From JBDZVM01 sp040255675 (lineage in GTDB: Bacteria; Actinomycetota; Actinomycetes; Acidothermales; Acidothermaceae), in the NCBI GenBank assembly GCA_040255675.1, contig JBDZVM010000022.1:1-64000 (forward strand): a stretch of DNA of 64,000 bases. The letters run 5' to 3'. Every line of letters begins with the position of its first letter. Within the stretch, counting starts at the first letter, position 1. A model generated the notes under the pieces. It had not been told where the DNA came from, made no database searches, and worked only from the letters and a program-made list of their open reading frames with translations. The position numbers and the translations under genes were made by a program. Shown here in pieces: positions 8,319 to 18,208 of this stretch.

Positions 8319-9925
8319 GACGCGACCCCTGCTCCGACCGAGGCGAGTGGCAGCGCCAGGACGGCGGTGCAACCTTCGCCGTTCGGCGACGTGAGTGCCA
8401 ACGTGCCATCGTGAGCCTCGACGATTCGCTTGCAGACGGCGAGTCCGAGGCCGGTCCCTTTAGTTTTCTTGCTGAAGAACGGCTCGAAAATATGCGACAG
8501 CGTGTCGTCGTCCATGCCTACGCCTGAGTCAGCCATGACGATTTCTACCTTGTCGCCCGAGGTTCGGGCGGCGATCTGTACGCGCCCACCGTTGGGCATA
8601 GCTTCGTAAGCATTCGTTAGTAGATTCAAGACCACCTGCCGTATTTGATCTCGATCAGCAACGATCGGTGGCACCGGTTCGTGATCGAGTTCGACGTCGA
8701 TGCCAGTCGGAGCGGGCGCCACAGATATGGCTTCTTCGAGCAACTCCACGACGTCGACCGATACGGGATTCGCCGCTCGTGGCCGCGAAAACTCCAGCAG
8801 ATCGGAAACGATCAGCGTGGCGGCAGCGATTTCGCGGTCGGCCGTATCCAATTGTCGCAAGAGTCGCTGATCCGCGGTGTCAGCGACCTTGGTGCGGATG
8901 AGGTACATCGAGTTCGTCAATACGCCAAGCGGATTGCGGAGTTCGTGTCCGACAGTCGCTGCCATTTGACCGAGCGCCGCTAGTCTCTCACTCGCCACGA
9001 GCGCATGTTGCGCATCTTCCAGTTGCTTGAGTGAGTTGCGCAGTTCTGCCGTTCGTTCGGCAACCAGTTCGACGGCATAGTCACGGCGTCGGCTTACGCC
9101 TTCGACTGTGGCGGTCATCGCGATACCAATGACGAAGACCGCGGCAGCCAAGATCAGCGGCACGTTGTCGGCCAGCGATCCGGCGAGGGGCTCGTGGGCG
9201 TTCGCCACGACCAGCCACGCGTCGCCGCCTATGGTCATCTCGCTTGTCGCGGTGTGGCCGCGCAACGGAAGGTCGGGCGTCGTGCTCAACAGCAATTTGG
9301 TTTTGTCAACGCGCGCACTGACGTAAATCGCGACGTTGATTTCGTGGAAGGGCTGCGACTGCGTGAGCGGCGTGGGTCTTGTCGGGTCGACGACGTATTC
9401 CGCGTAAATCGCCGTGCCGGGTGGCGCCGCCGGTGGTCCGATGGCAACACCGAGTCTCGATTGGCCCTCCGACAGGGTGTAGACGTCGGAGTGAAACTTC
9501 GCGCCGGCGTCTTCCAGCAAGGTGGCTTGCGAGCCGGTGACCTGCTGCCCGGGAGCGGGAGCGGCACCGGCTGACTGGCGCACGATCCAACCCGTGCCGT
9601 CTCGCGACGCGAGTACGACCGCCGACACGCCTTGTGATTTCACGGCTTCCTGCGCGGAGCGGGAAAACGCGGTCGTCGAGTCTTGCGCCGCCGCGGCCAA
9701 CGAGGACATCGAGCTCTGGAAAGCAGTGCCTATCGCACCGGAGACGACGAGCCCCGCCTCAGCCGCACGTTCGTTGAGGAGGCGGCCTTCTTCATCGTCG
9801 ACGAGGTGTCGCGCACCGATGAACAGGCCAACTGCGATCGCGACGAAAACCAGCAGCACCAGCCATGAGACTCGCCGCAGCCGAACTTTGCCATGTCGGT
9901 GACCCAGCTCGTCTTCGCTCGCCAT
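8315..9925 (-). CDS. Membrane sensor histidine kinase
   Basis: 536 residues. One membrane helix near residues 19-39 and another near 256-275 enclose an extracytoplasmic sensor of about 215 residues with an unassigned fold, possibly Cache-like (AIGTAFQSSMSSLAAAA, then GTAIYAEYVVDP). The cytoplasmic part has HisKA (TVGHELRNPLGVL, His near 325) and HATPase (NLLTNAYEAMPNGG, DSGVGMDDD, FSKKTKGTGLGLAV). It is the first gene of the three-gene two-component operon. The signal cannot be read from the sequence. Confidence 0.88.
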   Translation of the reverse strand: MASEDELGHRHGKVRLRRVSWLVLLVFVAIAVGLFIGARHLVDDEEGRLLNERAAEAGLVVSGAIGTAFQSSMSSLAAAAQDSTTAFSRSAQEAVKSQGVSAVVLASRDGTGWIVRQSAGAAPAPGQQVTGSQATLLEDAGAKFHSDVYTLSEGQSRLGVAIGPPAAPPGTAIYAEYVVDPTRPTPLTQSQPFHEINVAIYVSARVDKTKLLLSTTPDLPLRGHTATSEMTIGGDAWLVVANAHEPLAGSLADNVPLILAAAVFVIGIAMTATVEGVSRRRDYAVELVAERTAELRNSLKQLEDAQHALVASERLAALGQMAATVGHELRNPLGVLTNSMYLIRTKVADTADQRLLRQLDTADREIAAATLIVSDLLEFSRPRAANPVSVDVVELLEEAISVAPAPTGIDVELDHEPVPPIVADRDQIRQVVLNLLTNAYEAMPNGGRVQIAARTSGDKVEIVMADSGVGMDDDTLSHIFEPFFSKKTKGTGLGLAVCKRIVEAHDGTLALTSPNGEGCTAVLALPLASVGAGVAS

Positions 9926-10107
9926 GTGACCTCGCCCACTCAGTCGCTACGGTGACAGCGTTGTTCTCGGGTCACAGCGTTGTTACCGCGGTAATCGTCG
10001 TTTCTGCGTAAGAGATGTTCGCACAAAATGTCCTGTTCCGGAGTAGAACGCGCTTATTTACGCCAGTCCACCCAATGCAGGTGCGATGCGCGCGTCGATT
10101 GTGTGAT

Positions 10108-12147
10108 CTATCGCACCGAGGAGTTTTTCGGGATGGCGTTGAATATCCGGATTGCGGTTTTTGTGGCCGTAGTGGACGGTGGCGCGTTCCCGTAGCACTC
10201 GCGCTCGACGGTGTCGATCGCTGAACCAATCCGCGCCGCGAGACCGGTATCGAGACGGCTCGCTGCCTCTCGCACGGTCTCGGTGGGGCTGGGCGGCGCA
10301 CCTCCGGCGCTGGTCACAGCCCGCAGGTAGGCGCCTAGCGCCGGCCCGCCAATGTCGTTCGTGGACGGCGCTGACCGGGCGCACGCGTGCCGTCGGCGGC
10401 AACGCCGGGACACGACGAACATCGATGCGATCAAGCCCCCGCACAGCAACACTCCACCGAGGATAGGAAACCAGGGGATTGGGTTGGCGGCGGTTCTTCC
10501 CACAATGCTGAGCGCGGAGCTGACCATGGCTGGCGCCCGCCACCCCGGTGCCGACGCGTCGGCATGGCGAGTGGCAACAGGAGCGAGACCTGCCGGTTGC
10601 CCCGCCGGTGGTGTTGGATCGCTGTCGACCCAACCGACACCGGGGTACCACACCTGTATCCAGGCGTGGGCGTCGCTGCTTCTCATGACGATTTTGCCGG
10701 GGGAGGTGACTGTATCGCCGAACGCGTACCCCGTTACGAGGCGTGCGGGGATGTCGACGCTCCTCAGCATGACGACGGCAGCGCTCGCGAACTGCTCGCA
10801 GAAGCCCGCGCGAGAGACGAAGAGGAAATCGTCGACCGGGTCGTTGCCTGCCTTTGGCACAGGCACGTCAAGGGTGTAGGTGTAGTGCTTTTGCAAGTAC
10901 TCGTCGACCGCCTCGACCGCCGCGAAGCGTGTTGGTGCGGTGCCGGTCACCTGTTTGGCAAGCGCGCTCACCCGCGTCGGTAGGTTCGCGGGCAGCTGTA
11001 GCCATCGACGGTCGTCCGGGTCGGCACCGGTTGCGGACACAAGCCTTGCCGGAGGAACGTTGGGCGCGACCGAGGTGACTCGATAGTCGCGCGCCGATGC
11101 CGACTCGCCGTCCGAGACCGCGCTAATTGTGAAGTTGCCGTCGGAGTCCTTTACTGCCGTTCCCGCGCCTAGGTATGCGGTCACCTGACCTGGCGCGAAG
11201 ACGTAGTTTGGGGATGTCGACACGACCTGAACGCTGTCAGCACGCGACTCGCCTAGCGGTGCCTCGACGGTAGATGTGTTTGCCGCACTCGTTTCGGTCA
11301 CGGTCCAACTCGCGCCGTCGTAATGGTCGTAAACGACTCCGCGCCAATACGCGGGCGCGGATGCATCCGTGACGAAGACCGGCGTGTTCGAGAGCGGACC
11401 GCGTGCTCGCAGGTCCAACAATGGCTTGGCCGGATCGGCCAGTGCGTCGCTTCGCGCGACCGATGCATTCGTCTCGATGGCGCTTACGCGCGAGGGCTGT
11501 TTGTCGAGGCCCGGAAGTGCGATGAAGCCCAGGGCTGCGATGGCGGCGACTTGCGCGACGGTAAGTACCAGCGGTGAACGTGGCGAGACGATGGTTGGCA
11601 CCTTGCTGGTGGCCGCGCGATTGGCCGATGCGCCGCGGAGCATTTCGGCGTGATGTACCGACGCGAGGCCCGCGACCAGGCCGACCATCGCGACAACAAC
11701 CGGTATCGCGACTGCGTCGGTGTGAGCCGACAGGCCGCCTATCAGTGACATCGCGCACACCAGTGGTGCGGCGGCCGCCAGGTCGTGAGGCGAGCGAGCG
11801 AGCGTCGCCTGCGCGAGGTGAGCGGTAAGAAGTGCCGAACCAATAAGGGTGAGCGTCGACGGCGGTCGGCCACTGTCGAGGGCAGGGACGACGACATCTC
11901 GTGCGCACAACGCGAGCAATATCGCGCACGTGGCGAGATTTATCGCACGCACCGCTTTTGGAGACGCGGCGTGCCACCTGCCACGCCACCAAATGATCGT
12001 GCTCGTGATCGCGAATAGAATCGGCGCGGCGAGGTACGCGGCGCTTCGGTTGGCGTACAAGAGCGATACTTGCGCGCCGAGGCCGGCGACGAACATCGCG
12101 ATTCTGCTTGTCTGATCGAGCTGCGCCAGCACGGAGCGAGACGTCAT
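10108..12147 (-). CDS. TgpA-type membrane transglutaminase-like protein
   Basis: 679 residues. The N-terminal 210 residues hold several membrane helices, then an extracytoplasmic transglutaminase core with the triad Cys in AGFCEQFASA (near 445), His in SSDAHAWIQVW (near 494) and Asp in WVDSDPTPP (near 506). A further helix lies near 553-573, and the cytoplasmic tail (LRAVTSAGG..., ETVREAASRL) resembles DUF4129. This is the usual partner of DUF58 and MoxR proteins, and all three lie in order here with a 2-base gap and a 4-base overlap. Such clusters act on cell-envelope or secreted protein assembly; the exact reaction is unknown. The 180 bases between this gene and the histidine kinase show nothing. 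Confidence 0.88.
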   Translation of the reverse strand: MTSRSVLAQLDQTSRIAMFVAGLGAQVSLLYANRSAAYLAAPILFAITSTIIWWRGRWHAASPKAVRAINLATCAILLALCARDVVVPALDSGRPPSTLTLIGSALLTAHLAQATLARSPHDLAAAAPLVCAMSLIGGLSAHTDAVAIPVVVAMVGLVAGLASVHHAEMLRGASANRAATSKVPTIVSPRSPLVLTVAQVAAIAALGFIALPGLDKQPSRVSAIETNASVARSDALADPAKPLLDLRARGPLSNTPVFVTDASAPAYWRGVVYDHYDGASWTVTETSAANTSTVEAPLGESRADSVQVVSTSPNYVFAPGQVTAYLGAGTAVKDSDGNFTISAVSDGESASARDYRVTSVAPNVPPARLVSATGADPDDRRWLQLPANLPTRVSALAKQVTGTAPTRFAAVEAVDEYLQKHYTYTLDVPVPKAGNDPVDDFLFVSRAGFCEQFASAAVVMLRSVDIPARLVTGYAFGDTVTSPGKIVMRSSDAHAWIQVWYPGVGWVDSDPTPPAGQPAGLAPVATRHADASAPGWRAPAMVSSALSIVGRTAANPIPWFPILGGVLLCGGLIASMFVVSRRCRRRHACARSAPSTNDIGGPALGAYLRAVTSAGGAPPSPTETVREAASRLDTGLAARIGSAIDTVERECYGNAPPSTTATKTAIRIFNAIPKNSSVR

Positions 12148-12149
12148 GG

Positions 12150-13256
12150 TCAGGCCGAACTGATTGCGTTCGTCTCCGAACGCAATAGCTCACGTACATC
12201 GATGATCCTCGCGCCGGACGCCGTCGAGCGCGCGAGGAGCCGTGATTTCCAGGCGCTAGGCGTCGAACTGTCGGCGACGAGCAGGACGACACCGCCCCGA
12301 GCCGCGTGCGTCGCCGCGTATTGCAGAAGGTCGTCGGAAGGCCCTTCCGTCGTGGTGGCACGGGCGAAGTGGCCAAGTAATGCCCGCGGATCGGTACTAT
12401 GCACCACGTTGTCGTCTCCGGTCCCGGGGGTTAGGACGCAGACGGACTCGCCGCGTTGCGCCTTCGAAACCGCCGTTGCGGCGGCGACGGAAATCGCTCG
12501 TTCGAAGGATTTATCGGTACTCTTGCCACGTGCGCCGGAAGCGGCCATCACCATAACTACGAAGCCACCAACATTGTCGTGCTCCCGTTCGACCACCGCG
12601 AGCCTCCCGGTGCGTATGCTCGATCGCCAATGCACGTCACGTGCTGAATCTCCGGCGCGCCAATCGCGTACGTTACGTGGCTCCGTGCTAACTCGACCCA
12701 AAGCTACTTCGCGGGTGCGCAGTTCGAGTGGCGCCGCTTTCGCGGGAAGCGACAAAACGACGTCCGCCACTCGATGCGATGAATGAGACGAAAAGAAGCC
12801 GAACGGGCCGGCGACCACGATGTCGAGCACGGAGTGCGTGGTCACACCGCGCAAAATAGGTGTGCGTGTTAGGCGTATCGCGATGTGCTTCGCGGAGGTG
12901 TCGGCGAGCACGGTGCCGTCGGGGGCAATTCGACGGGTGCCCTCGAACCGATGTGTGACCTTGATCGTGCGGCGACGCACCTTTCCTTCAGTCACGATGT
13001 GCAGCGTCGTGTCGAAAGGCGCTCCGACGGTGATGCGTCGCGGCATTTGCGCCCACACACGTACTCGGGGCGGCCGCACTACCGCCAACAGCGATGTCGC
13101 CACCATCGCGAGCAAAACGCAGCCGATGAGCCGCGGCCAAACAACCCCCTCGACGAACGCGATCAGCACTATCGCGATCGCACCGAGAACGGTCGGGAAC
13201 GTGCCTGCGCCAACGTGGAGGCGTTGGTCGCGACGGCGGACGGCGACGGCGTTCAT
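12150..13256 (-). CDS. DUF58 family protein
   Basis: 368 residues. Two N-terminal membrane helices (about residues 20-60), a beta-rich middle, and the DUF58 signature RDWRAGDSARDVHWRSS around residue 200. This is followed by a vWA-like C-terminal part with a weak metal site. Overlaps the MoxR gene by 4 bases upstream and is 2 bases from the transglutaminase gene downstream. DUF58 proteins are thought to work with MoxR ATPases as a chaperone-like complex at the membrane. Its assignment is firm from the motif and neighbours; its partners here are inferred. Confidence 0.88.
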   Translation of the reverse strand: MNAVAVRRRDQRLHVGAGTFPTVLGAIAIVLIAFVEGVVWPRLIGCVLLAMVATSLLAVVRPPRVRVWAQMPRRITVGAPFDTTLHIVTEGKVRRRTIKVTHRFEGTRRIAPDGTVLADTSAKHIAIRLTRTPILRGVTTHSVLDIVVAGPFGFFSSHSSHRVADVVLSLPAKAAPLELRTREVALGRVSTEPRNVRDWRAGDSARDVHWRSSIRTGRLAVVEREHDNVGGFVVMVMAASGARGKSTDKSFERAISVAAATAVSKAQRGESVCVLTPGTGDDNVVHSTDPRALLGHFARATTTEGPSDDLLQYAATHAARGGVVLLVADSSTPSAWKSRLLARSTASGARIIDVRELLRSETNAISSA

Positions 13257-14278
13257 CGGGCCAGCGGTACCGGCAGACCGGCAACAATATCGCGGACGAC
13301 GCTAGCGCCCCCGCCGACGCTCGGACGGTCGACGACGTACGCGTTCAGGCTGGTGGGCTCGAGTGTCAGTCGATGTCCGAGAGTGCTTGCCGCGAGCTGC
13401 TTGACGTCGTCGGGTGTCACGAAGTCGCGCCGAGACAACAACGCTCGGGCTTGGCAGCAGCGCATCATTGACAACAAAGCCCGCGAGCTGGCACCCACTC
13501 GCACGCGCGGATCGGAACGGGTCGCGCCGACAACCGACAAAGCGAAGTCGACGACCGCGTCGCAGACGAATGTGCGTCGGACTTCTTGCTGCAACGACCG
13601 CAGTTCGTCGAGTGCTAGTACGGCACGCACGTTGTCAACAGTCGGGCGTAGCAGCTGCTCTCGCAGCACCTGACGTTCAGTGGTCATGTCGTTCGGGCCC
13701 AAGCTGACGGCGACGGCAAAGCGGTCAAGTTGACCTTCAGGCAACGAGAATGTGCCTTGTTGGTCCGTCGGATTCTGCGTTGCCACGACGAAAAACGGCT
13801 CCGGCAAACGATGGCAGACGCCGTCAACGGTGACCGTCGCTTCTTCCATTGCCTCGAGCAGCGCCGACTGTGCCCTGGGGGTCGCGCGGTTCAACTCGTC
13901 GATTAGCAACATGTTCGTGAAGATCGGGCCCGGTATGAACGTGAAGTCACGAGTTGCCTCCGACCAGATGGTGGAGCCGGTGATATCGGAGGGCAGCAGA
14001 TCAGTGGTGCCTTGGACTCTTCGAAACGTCGCGCCGACAGAGCGTGCGACCACGCGGGCCAGGGTGGTCTTTCCATTCCCCGGCGTGTCTTCGATCAGCA
14101 CATGCCCGCCTGCGAGTAAGCCGATCACCACTAGCTCGACTGCTGTTCGTCGTCCGCGTATCACACTTTCTACGTTGGCGACGACGGCGTTGGCCAGCTC
14201 GGCCGCTTGCGAGCGCGAACCGCCCGCGCTTTCGACGACGACGTCGCCGACGGTGTCCAATCCCGCGAGAGCGGTCAT
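13253..14278 (-). CDS. MoxR-type AAA+ ATPase
   Basis: 341 residues. Walker A EDTPGNGKTTLA near residue 66, Walker B NMLLIDELNRA, sensor 1 VVATQNPTDQQG, and the MoxR-specific stretch SLPEGQLDRF. The C-terminal lid domain is present, so the protein is full length. The ATG at 14278 overlaps the stop of the HD-like gene by 4 bases, which excludes the longer in-frame start at 14323. It should drive the DUF58/transglutaminase partners encoded next. Confidence 0.92.
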   Translation of the reverse strand: MTALAGLDTVGDVVVESAGGSRSQAAELANAVVANVESVIRGRRTAVELVVIGLLAGGHVLIEDTPGNGKTTLARVVARSVGATFRRVQGTTDLLPSDITGSTIWSEATRDFTFIPGPIFTNMLLIDELNRATPRAQSALLEAMEEATVTVDGVCHRLPEPFFVVATQNPTDQQGTFSLPEGQLDRFAVAVSLGPNDMTTERQVLREQLLRPTVDNVRAVLALDELRSLQQEVRRTFVCDAVVDFALSVVGATRSDPRVRVGASSRALLSMMRCCQARALLSRRDFVTPDDVKQLAASTLGHRLTLEPTSLNAYVVDRPSVGGGASVVRDIVAGLPVPLAR

Positions 14279-15195
14279 TCTTCGCCTCCGTGTCCAGCTG
14301 TGACGAGAACTCGGTCGGTGCACTCGCCACGTTCCGCGAAGTTCGACAGGCGCCTGATCATTGCGTCCGTGACGGTGGCGCCTCGGCTCACCAACAGCAC
14401 CTCGTCGGTGGTCGTCACGTCGATTGCCAAGACCATGCCTGGCTCGAGAGCATCGACGGTCACCTCTTCAGGGGCGTCGGTCGAGGCCTTGGGGAGGTAT
14501 GCGCGCTCCAACGCGTCGAGCACCCGCTCGGTGTACAACTCGCGGCGTCGCAACTGGGCGATGGCGGTTATCACCGGGACACGGCCGCAAGCCAGGTGGT
14601 CGAAATCGACGGCCACGCGGATCATCGCGGGCAGTAATGAAAGCGGTTCTTGTTCGGTCGCCGACTGCTCGGCGTGACGACGGTCGGTCGTCGCTCTTCC
14701 GAAGGCCGCGATCGCGGCGGACAGCGCTTCCAGCCCTGGGATGTGTGTGAGAAGTTGCGCGCTCATGCTGGGCACGCGCACCATCGTCAAGCGTTCGTCA
14801 GACGACAAGGGCATACCCCGATCCAGCTTGTCGAGAATCGTCGCCGACAGGTTCACGGTGGCAAGCTGCGCGAGCACCCCCGCGACGTCGACGTCCCACC
14901 GCTTTCCGATGCCCAGCTCCTGCGCAAGCTCTTGGACGACCTGAGCGATGCGCTGCGCGCGCCCGAATGCCTGCGGTTTGGTGAACGCCATAAGGTCGAT
15001 GAGTGCCCGGACGGCGCCTTGCCGCGCCTTCTCGAGAAGTTCGGTGTCCGTTGCCTGAACCGGGTGGGGCCCGGCAGCATCAATCACCACATTCAACTCG
15101 CAGGAGCGGCCGCTCGGGTCGTTGGCGAGTGGCAGCAGGTTCTGTGCCGGACGGATTGAACTGATGGCGGCGCCGCGGCGAAGCGATCCAAGCAT
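14275..15195 (-). CDS. Degenerate HD-GYP-like regulatory protein
   Basis: 306 residues from ATG 15195, preceded by GGAG with a 6-base spacer; the frame is open further upstream but without a comparable site. The middle follows the HD-GYP helical pattern (FGRAQRIAQVVQELAQELG, then ILDKLDRGMPLSSDERLTM, then LLTHIPGLEAL). The metal ligands are gone: the usual HDIGK is replaced by LATVNLS, and no HHE motif is present. A C-terminal part (VTVDALEPGMVLAIDVTT, LLVSRGATVT) resembles the tail seen after some HD-GYP/HDOD domains. So it is probably a non-catalytic binding or scaffold protein. It leads the MoxR operon by a 4-base overlap, which ties it to envelope assembly. Confidence 0.6.
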   Translation of the reverse strand: MLGSLRRGAAISSIRPAQNLLPLANDPSGRSCELNVVIDAAGPHPVQATDTELLEKARQGAVRALIDLMAFTKPQAFGRAQRIAQVVQELAQELGIGKRWDVDVAGVLAQLATVNLSATILDKLDRGMPLSSDERLTMVRVPSMSAQLLTHIPGLEALSAAIAAFGRATTDRRHAEQSATEQEPLSLLPAMIRVAVDFDHLACGRVPVITAIAQLRRRELYTERVLDALERAYLPKASTDAPEEVTVDALEPGMVLAIDVTTTDEVLLVSRGATVTDAMIRRLSNFAERGECTDRVLVTAGHGGEE

Positions 15196-15513
15196 CGGAG
15201 TCTCCACTGCCTTCAGGGGATTGGTTTCACTGAAGTGATCGGTGCGCGGCGTAACTCGACTCGATAGCGAAAATGAACTCGCGGAAAGGTCACACGTCGG
15301 TAGCTCCGACGGGCCATGTTCGCGAGCGTCTTTGTTACGCCGTTCGGCCGATCGGCGGCACGAGCACCACGCTCGACGACGCCGCAAGCTCGGGATTCGT
15401 AGTCATCGCGGACTATCGAAACGGTTTATTCGCGCTGCAGGCCGTCGAAACATGGGATTGCCTGGTGTCGATGCGAGATCTCGAGATAGGAAGATCCCTG
15501 ACGCAAGGGAGCT
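15196..15513 (-). other. Intergenic region before the HD/MoxR operon
   Basis: 318 bases. It must hold the promoter of the leftward HD-MoxR-DUF58-transglutaminase operon. A short open frame on the + strand (15273-15530) has no ribosome binding site and no recognisable protein; I do not count it as a gene. No clear hairpin or operator was seen. Confidence 0.5.
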
Positions 15514-18144
15514 TCAGTGAGTTGCCCTGATGCCGGGAAACTGGCGGTCCGCGATGACGCGGGCAACGCTACTGCGATGCCAGCGGAGGCCGTCGGCCGT
15601 CGTCAGATTTTCTGAGTTGAGCGCCGCTGCGATCGTCGTCAAGGACGCACCTGCTTCGTGGAGGGCGATGATGCGCGCGACGACAGCCTGGTCGGCGGCG
15701 AGCGAGCGCGGTATCGCTCGGCGTCTGGAGCGCCCAGTTCGCCCGGGTGCTCGGGAGCGTCCCATAGTGCGCGCGATGGTGGCCATCGTTGCGGGTAAGT
15801 CGTCGGCCGGCACCGCAGCACTCCACAAGAATCCCTGTGCGAACGGGCACCCGAGTCGACGCAAGGCTTCCGCGTGCTTCGCGGTCTCAACACCTTCGGC
15901 AACGGCCTGCACACCCACTGCCGCTGCGAGGCTCACGATGCTCGCCACGATCGCAAGGTCGTCGTTGTCGCGTACCATTCCGGCGACGAAGGATCTGTCA
16001 ACTTTAATCGTGTCGACGGGAAATTGGCGTAGGTAACTGAGTGACGAGTATCCGGTGCCGAAATCGTCGATTGCTATACGCACACCGAGGCCGCGAATCT
16101 CGCGCAAACTGCTCACGGTACGTGTGCTGTCTGTGACGACGGCAGTCTCGGTGACCTCGAGCAGCAAGCGATCCGCCGGGAAGCTGAGCTCGGCGAGTGT
16201 GTCACGCACGTCATCGACGATGCCCTCGTGGGTGAGCTGCCGTGTCGACAGATTGACGGCGAGATACCAGGAAGAAGCTTCAAATTGAGGCAAGCGCATC
16301 ACGTCGAGGCACGCACGTCGTAGGCTCCATAACCCAAGGCGCGGCATCAGGCCGCCGTCTTCGGCGACTGGGATGAACGTCGCGGGTGAAATCGCGCCGA
16401 GGGAACGATGGTTCCAACGCATCAGCGCCTCGACTCCGACCGGTGCCGAATCGCTCAGCCTGACGACAGGTTGATAGTGCATCATGAGGCGGTCTTCGTC
16501 GAGGTCGGTTTGCAGATCAAGTAGGAGCTTCAATCGCTCGTCGGCTGAGGTGTGCGTTGTCGCGTCGTGCACTTCGGCTCGCGCTCGCCCGCGTTCTTGC
16601 GCTCGGTACCGCGCACTCTCAGCAGCACTGACCAAGTATTCAGGGAGGGCCGCGGGGGTGGCCGCTACTCCGATGCTGGCGGTGATGTAGACCCGGTCGT
16701 CCCCAATATCGAATGGTTCGCTAATGGCCGCGCATATGTCGGTCGCAAGCTCATATGCCTCGTGTTCGCCGGTCGACGGGCACAAGACCGCGAAGTGGTC
16801 ACTGCCGTACCGGGCGACAGTGTCGCCATCGCGGACTATCCCGAGGAGGCGGGTTCCAACCGCGGCGAGCACCCGGTCGCCGACCTCGTGCCCTCGAACA
16901 CGGTTCACGTCAGTGAATCTGTCTATGTCACAAAACAACACGGCGACATCGTCGCCGGTCCTCTCCCGATCGTGCAGCAGTTGCCGCAACCGATCCACGA
17001 ACAGCGCTTGATTCGGCAGCGACGTCAGCGCGTCGTAAAGCGCGAGCTGCGCGAATTCTTGCTCGAGCCGCTTACGGCGGCTGATGTCGCTGTACATCCC
17101 AAGGTTGCCGATGTGCGTTCCCCGACCGTCGTACAAAGGCGAGCTTCTCACGTGCAGCCATCGGCATTCGCCGTGTGGTGTGGTGACTTCGAGTTCGTGG
17201 TCGTCTGAAGCACCACGAGTACTTTGCGGAAGATGGTGACGAACGATTCCGAGAGATGCTCGATCGAAGATTTCCCAAACTGGTCTGTCGACAAGTTCTT
17301 CTTGTGTGGTCGCGAGCAGTTCGGCCATCTTCGCGTTCGCGAACAATGTCACTCCGTCGAGGCCGACTGCCCATACCCCCTCGCGGGCAGTCTGCAGGAT
17401 CGTCTGGTGCAACTGATCGCGGTCCATCTGGGCCGCGTCCTTCGCTTTCCGATCGGTAATGTCGCGGATATTGAGTACGATCCCTTGCAATCCGCCATGC
17501 TCGATCAGATTAGTGATCCGCACACGAACCCATCGCCACGAGCCGTCGAGATGGTGCGCACGCATCTCAACCAAGCCGTCGCCGCCAGAGCACGTAAGTG
17601 CCCGTTCCCATTGCTCGCGGAACGCTTGTTCGTCGTCCGGATGGGTGAAAGCCCAACACGAGGCACCGAGTACCCGCGACGGTTGGTAGCCGAAGATTTG
17701 CTCGAGGGTGGGGCTCGCGTATCGGATGATCAATTCCCGGTCGCAGACCACCGCCACTTCGGAGCCGCGCTCCGCGAGTGCACCAAGCAGCTCCCACGCG
17801 GCCTCGCGCTCGTCGCTTTCGTCTCTGGCTGGTACGCCCACAAATGTGATCTCGCGCTCACCCAAGCTATTTGCCGAAGATTCCGCTGTCATGTGCAGAC
17901 GAACGCGACGGCCGTCAGGTATGGAAGTGGTTGCGAGGCCGTGCCAGACGTCGTCGGGCGACGTCAGCAATGCGGATTTGACTGCGGCGAAATCGATGTC
18001 GACGAGGTCTGCGAGTGTCGGGCGTATCAGCGAGGAATGATCGACGCCGAGGCGTATGGCCGCGGCCTTTGACCAGTGCGTGACGACACCGTTTAGATCT
18101 GTGACAAAGATGATGGGGTGCCGGTCGAGAACATCGTGGGGCAT
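15514..18144 (-). CDS. PAS-GGDEF-EAL protein with C-terminal recombinase-type HTH
   Basis: 876 residues from ATG 18144 (an in-frame GTG at 18180 is less likely; neither has a strong binding site). Order: three PAS-like segments (about 10-360), a GGDEF domain whose signature is degraded to YGSDHF (near 448), an EAL domain with its catalytic set intact (VGVEALMRW near 571, AVNLS, LLEVTET, AIDDFGTGYSSL, IKVD, AEGVET), and a basic linker. The last 60 residues (IIALHEAGASLTTIAAALN, then TTADGLRWHRSSVARVI) match the helix-turn-helix tail of large serine recombinases. It should degrade c-di-GMP, with the GGDEF part regulatory, and may bind DNA directly. No recombinase catalytic domain is present. 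Confidence 0.88.
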   Translation of the reverse strand: MPHDVLDRHPIIFVTDLNGVVTHWSKAAAIRLGVDHSSLIRPTLADLVDIDFAAVKSALLTSPDDVWHGLATTSIPDGRRVRLHMTAESSANSLGEREITFVGVPARDESDEREAAWELLGALAERGSEVAVVCDRELIIRYASPTLEQIFGYQPSRVLGASCWAFTHPDDEQAFREQWERALTCSGGDGLVEMRAHHLDGSWRWVRVRITNLIEHGGLQGIVLNIRDITDRKAKDAAQMDRDQLHQTILQTAREGVWAVGLDGVTLFANAKMAELLATTQEELVDRPVWEIFDRASLGIVRHHLPQSTRGASDDHELEVTTPHGECRWLHVRSSPLYDGRGTHIGNLGMYSDISRRKRLEQEFAQLALYDALTSLPNQALFVDRLRQLLHDRERTGDDVAVLFCDIDRFTDVNRVRGHEVGDRVLAAVGTRLLGIVRDGDTVARYGSDHFAVLCPSTGEHEAYELATDICAAISEPFDIGDDRVYITASIGVAATPAALPEYLVSAAESARYRAQERGRARAEVHDATTHTSADERLKLLLDLQTDLDEDRLMMHYQPVVRLSDSAPVGVEALMRWNHRSLGAISPATFIPVAEDGGLMPRLGLWSLRRACLDVMRLPQFEASSWYLAVNLSTRQLTHEGIVDDVRDTLAELSFPADRLLLEVTETAVVTDSTRTVSSLREIRGLGVRIAIDDFGTGYSSLSYLRQFPVDTIKVDRSFVAGMVRDNDDLAIVASIVSLAAAVGVQAVAEGVETAKHAEALRRLGCPFAQGFLWSAAVPADDLPATMATIARTMGRSRAPGRTGRSRRRAIPRSLAADQAVVARIIALHEAGASLTTIAAALNSENLTTADGLRWHRSSVARVIADRQFPGIRATH

Positions 18145-18208
18145 GACCCTGCTCGCTTGTTGTCTTGTGCCGTAGGGCACAGTTGCGCGACCTCTATCTG
18201 ATCGCCAG

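Noticed and set aside
15273..15530. Open frame of 85 codons on the + strand between the HD and PAS-GGDEF-EAL genes
   Set aside because: No binding site and no family resemblance; it overlaps the end of the opposite gene.
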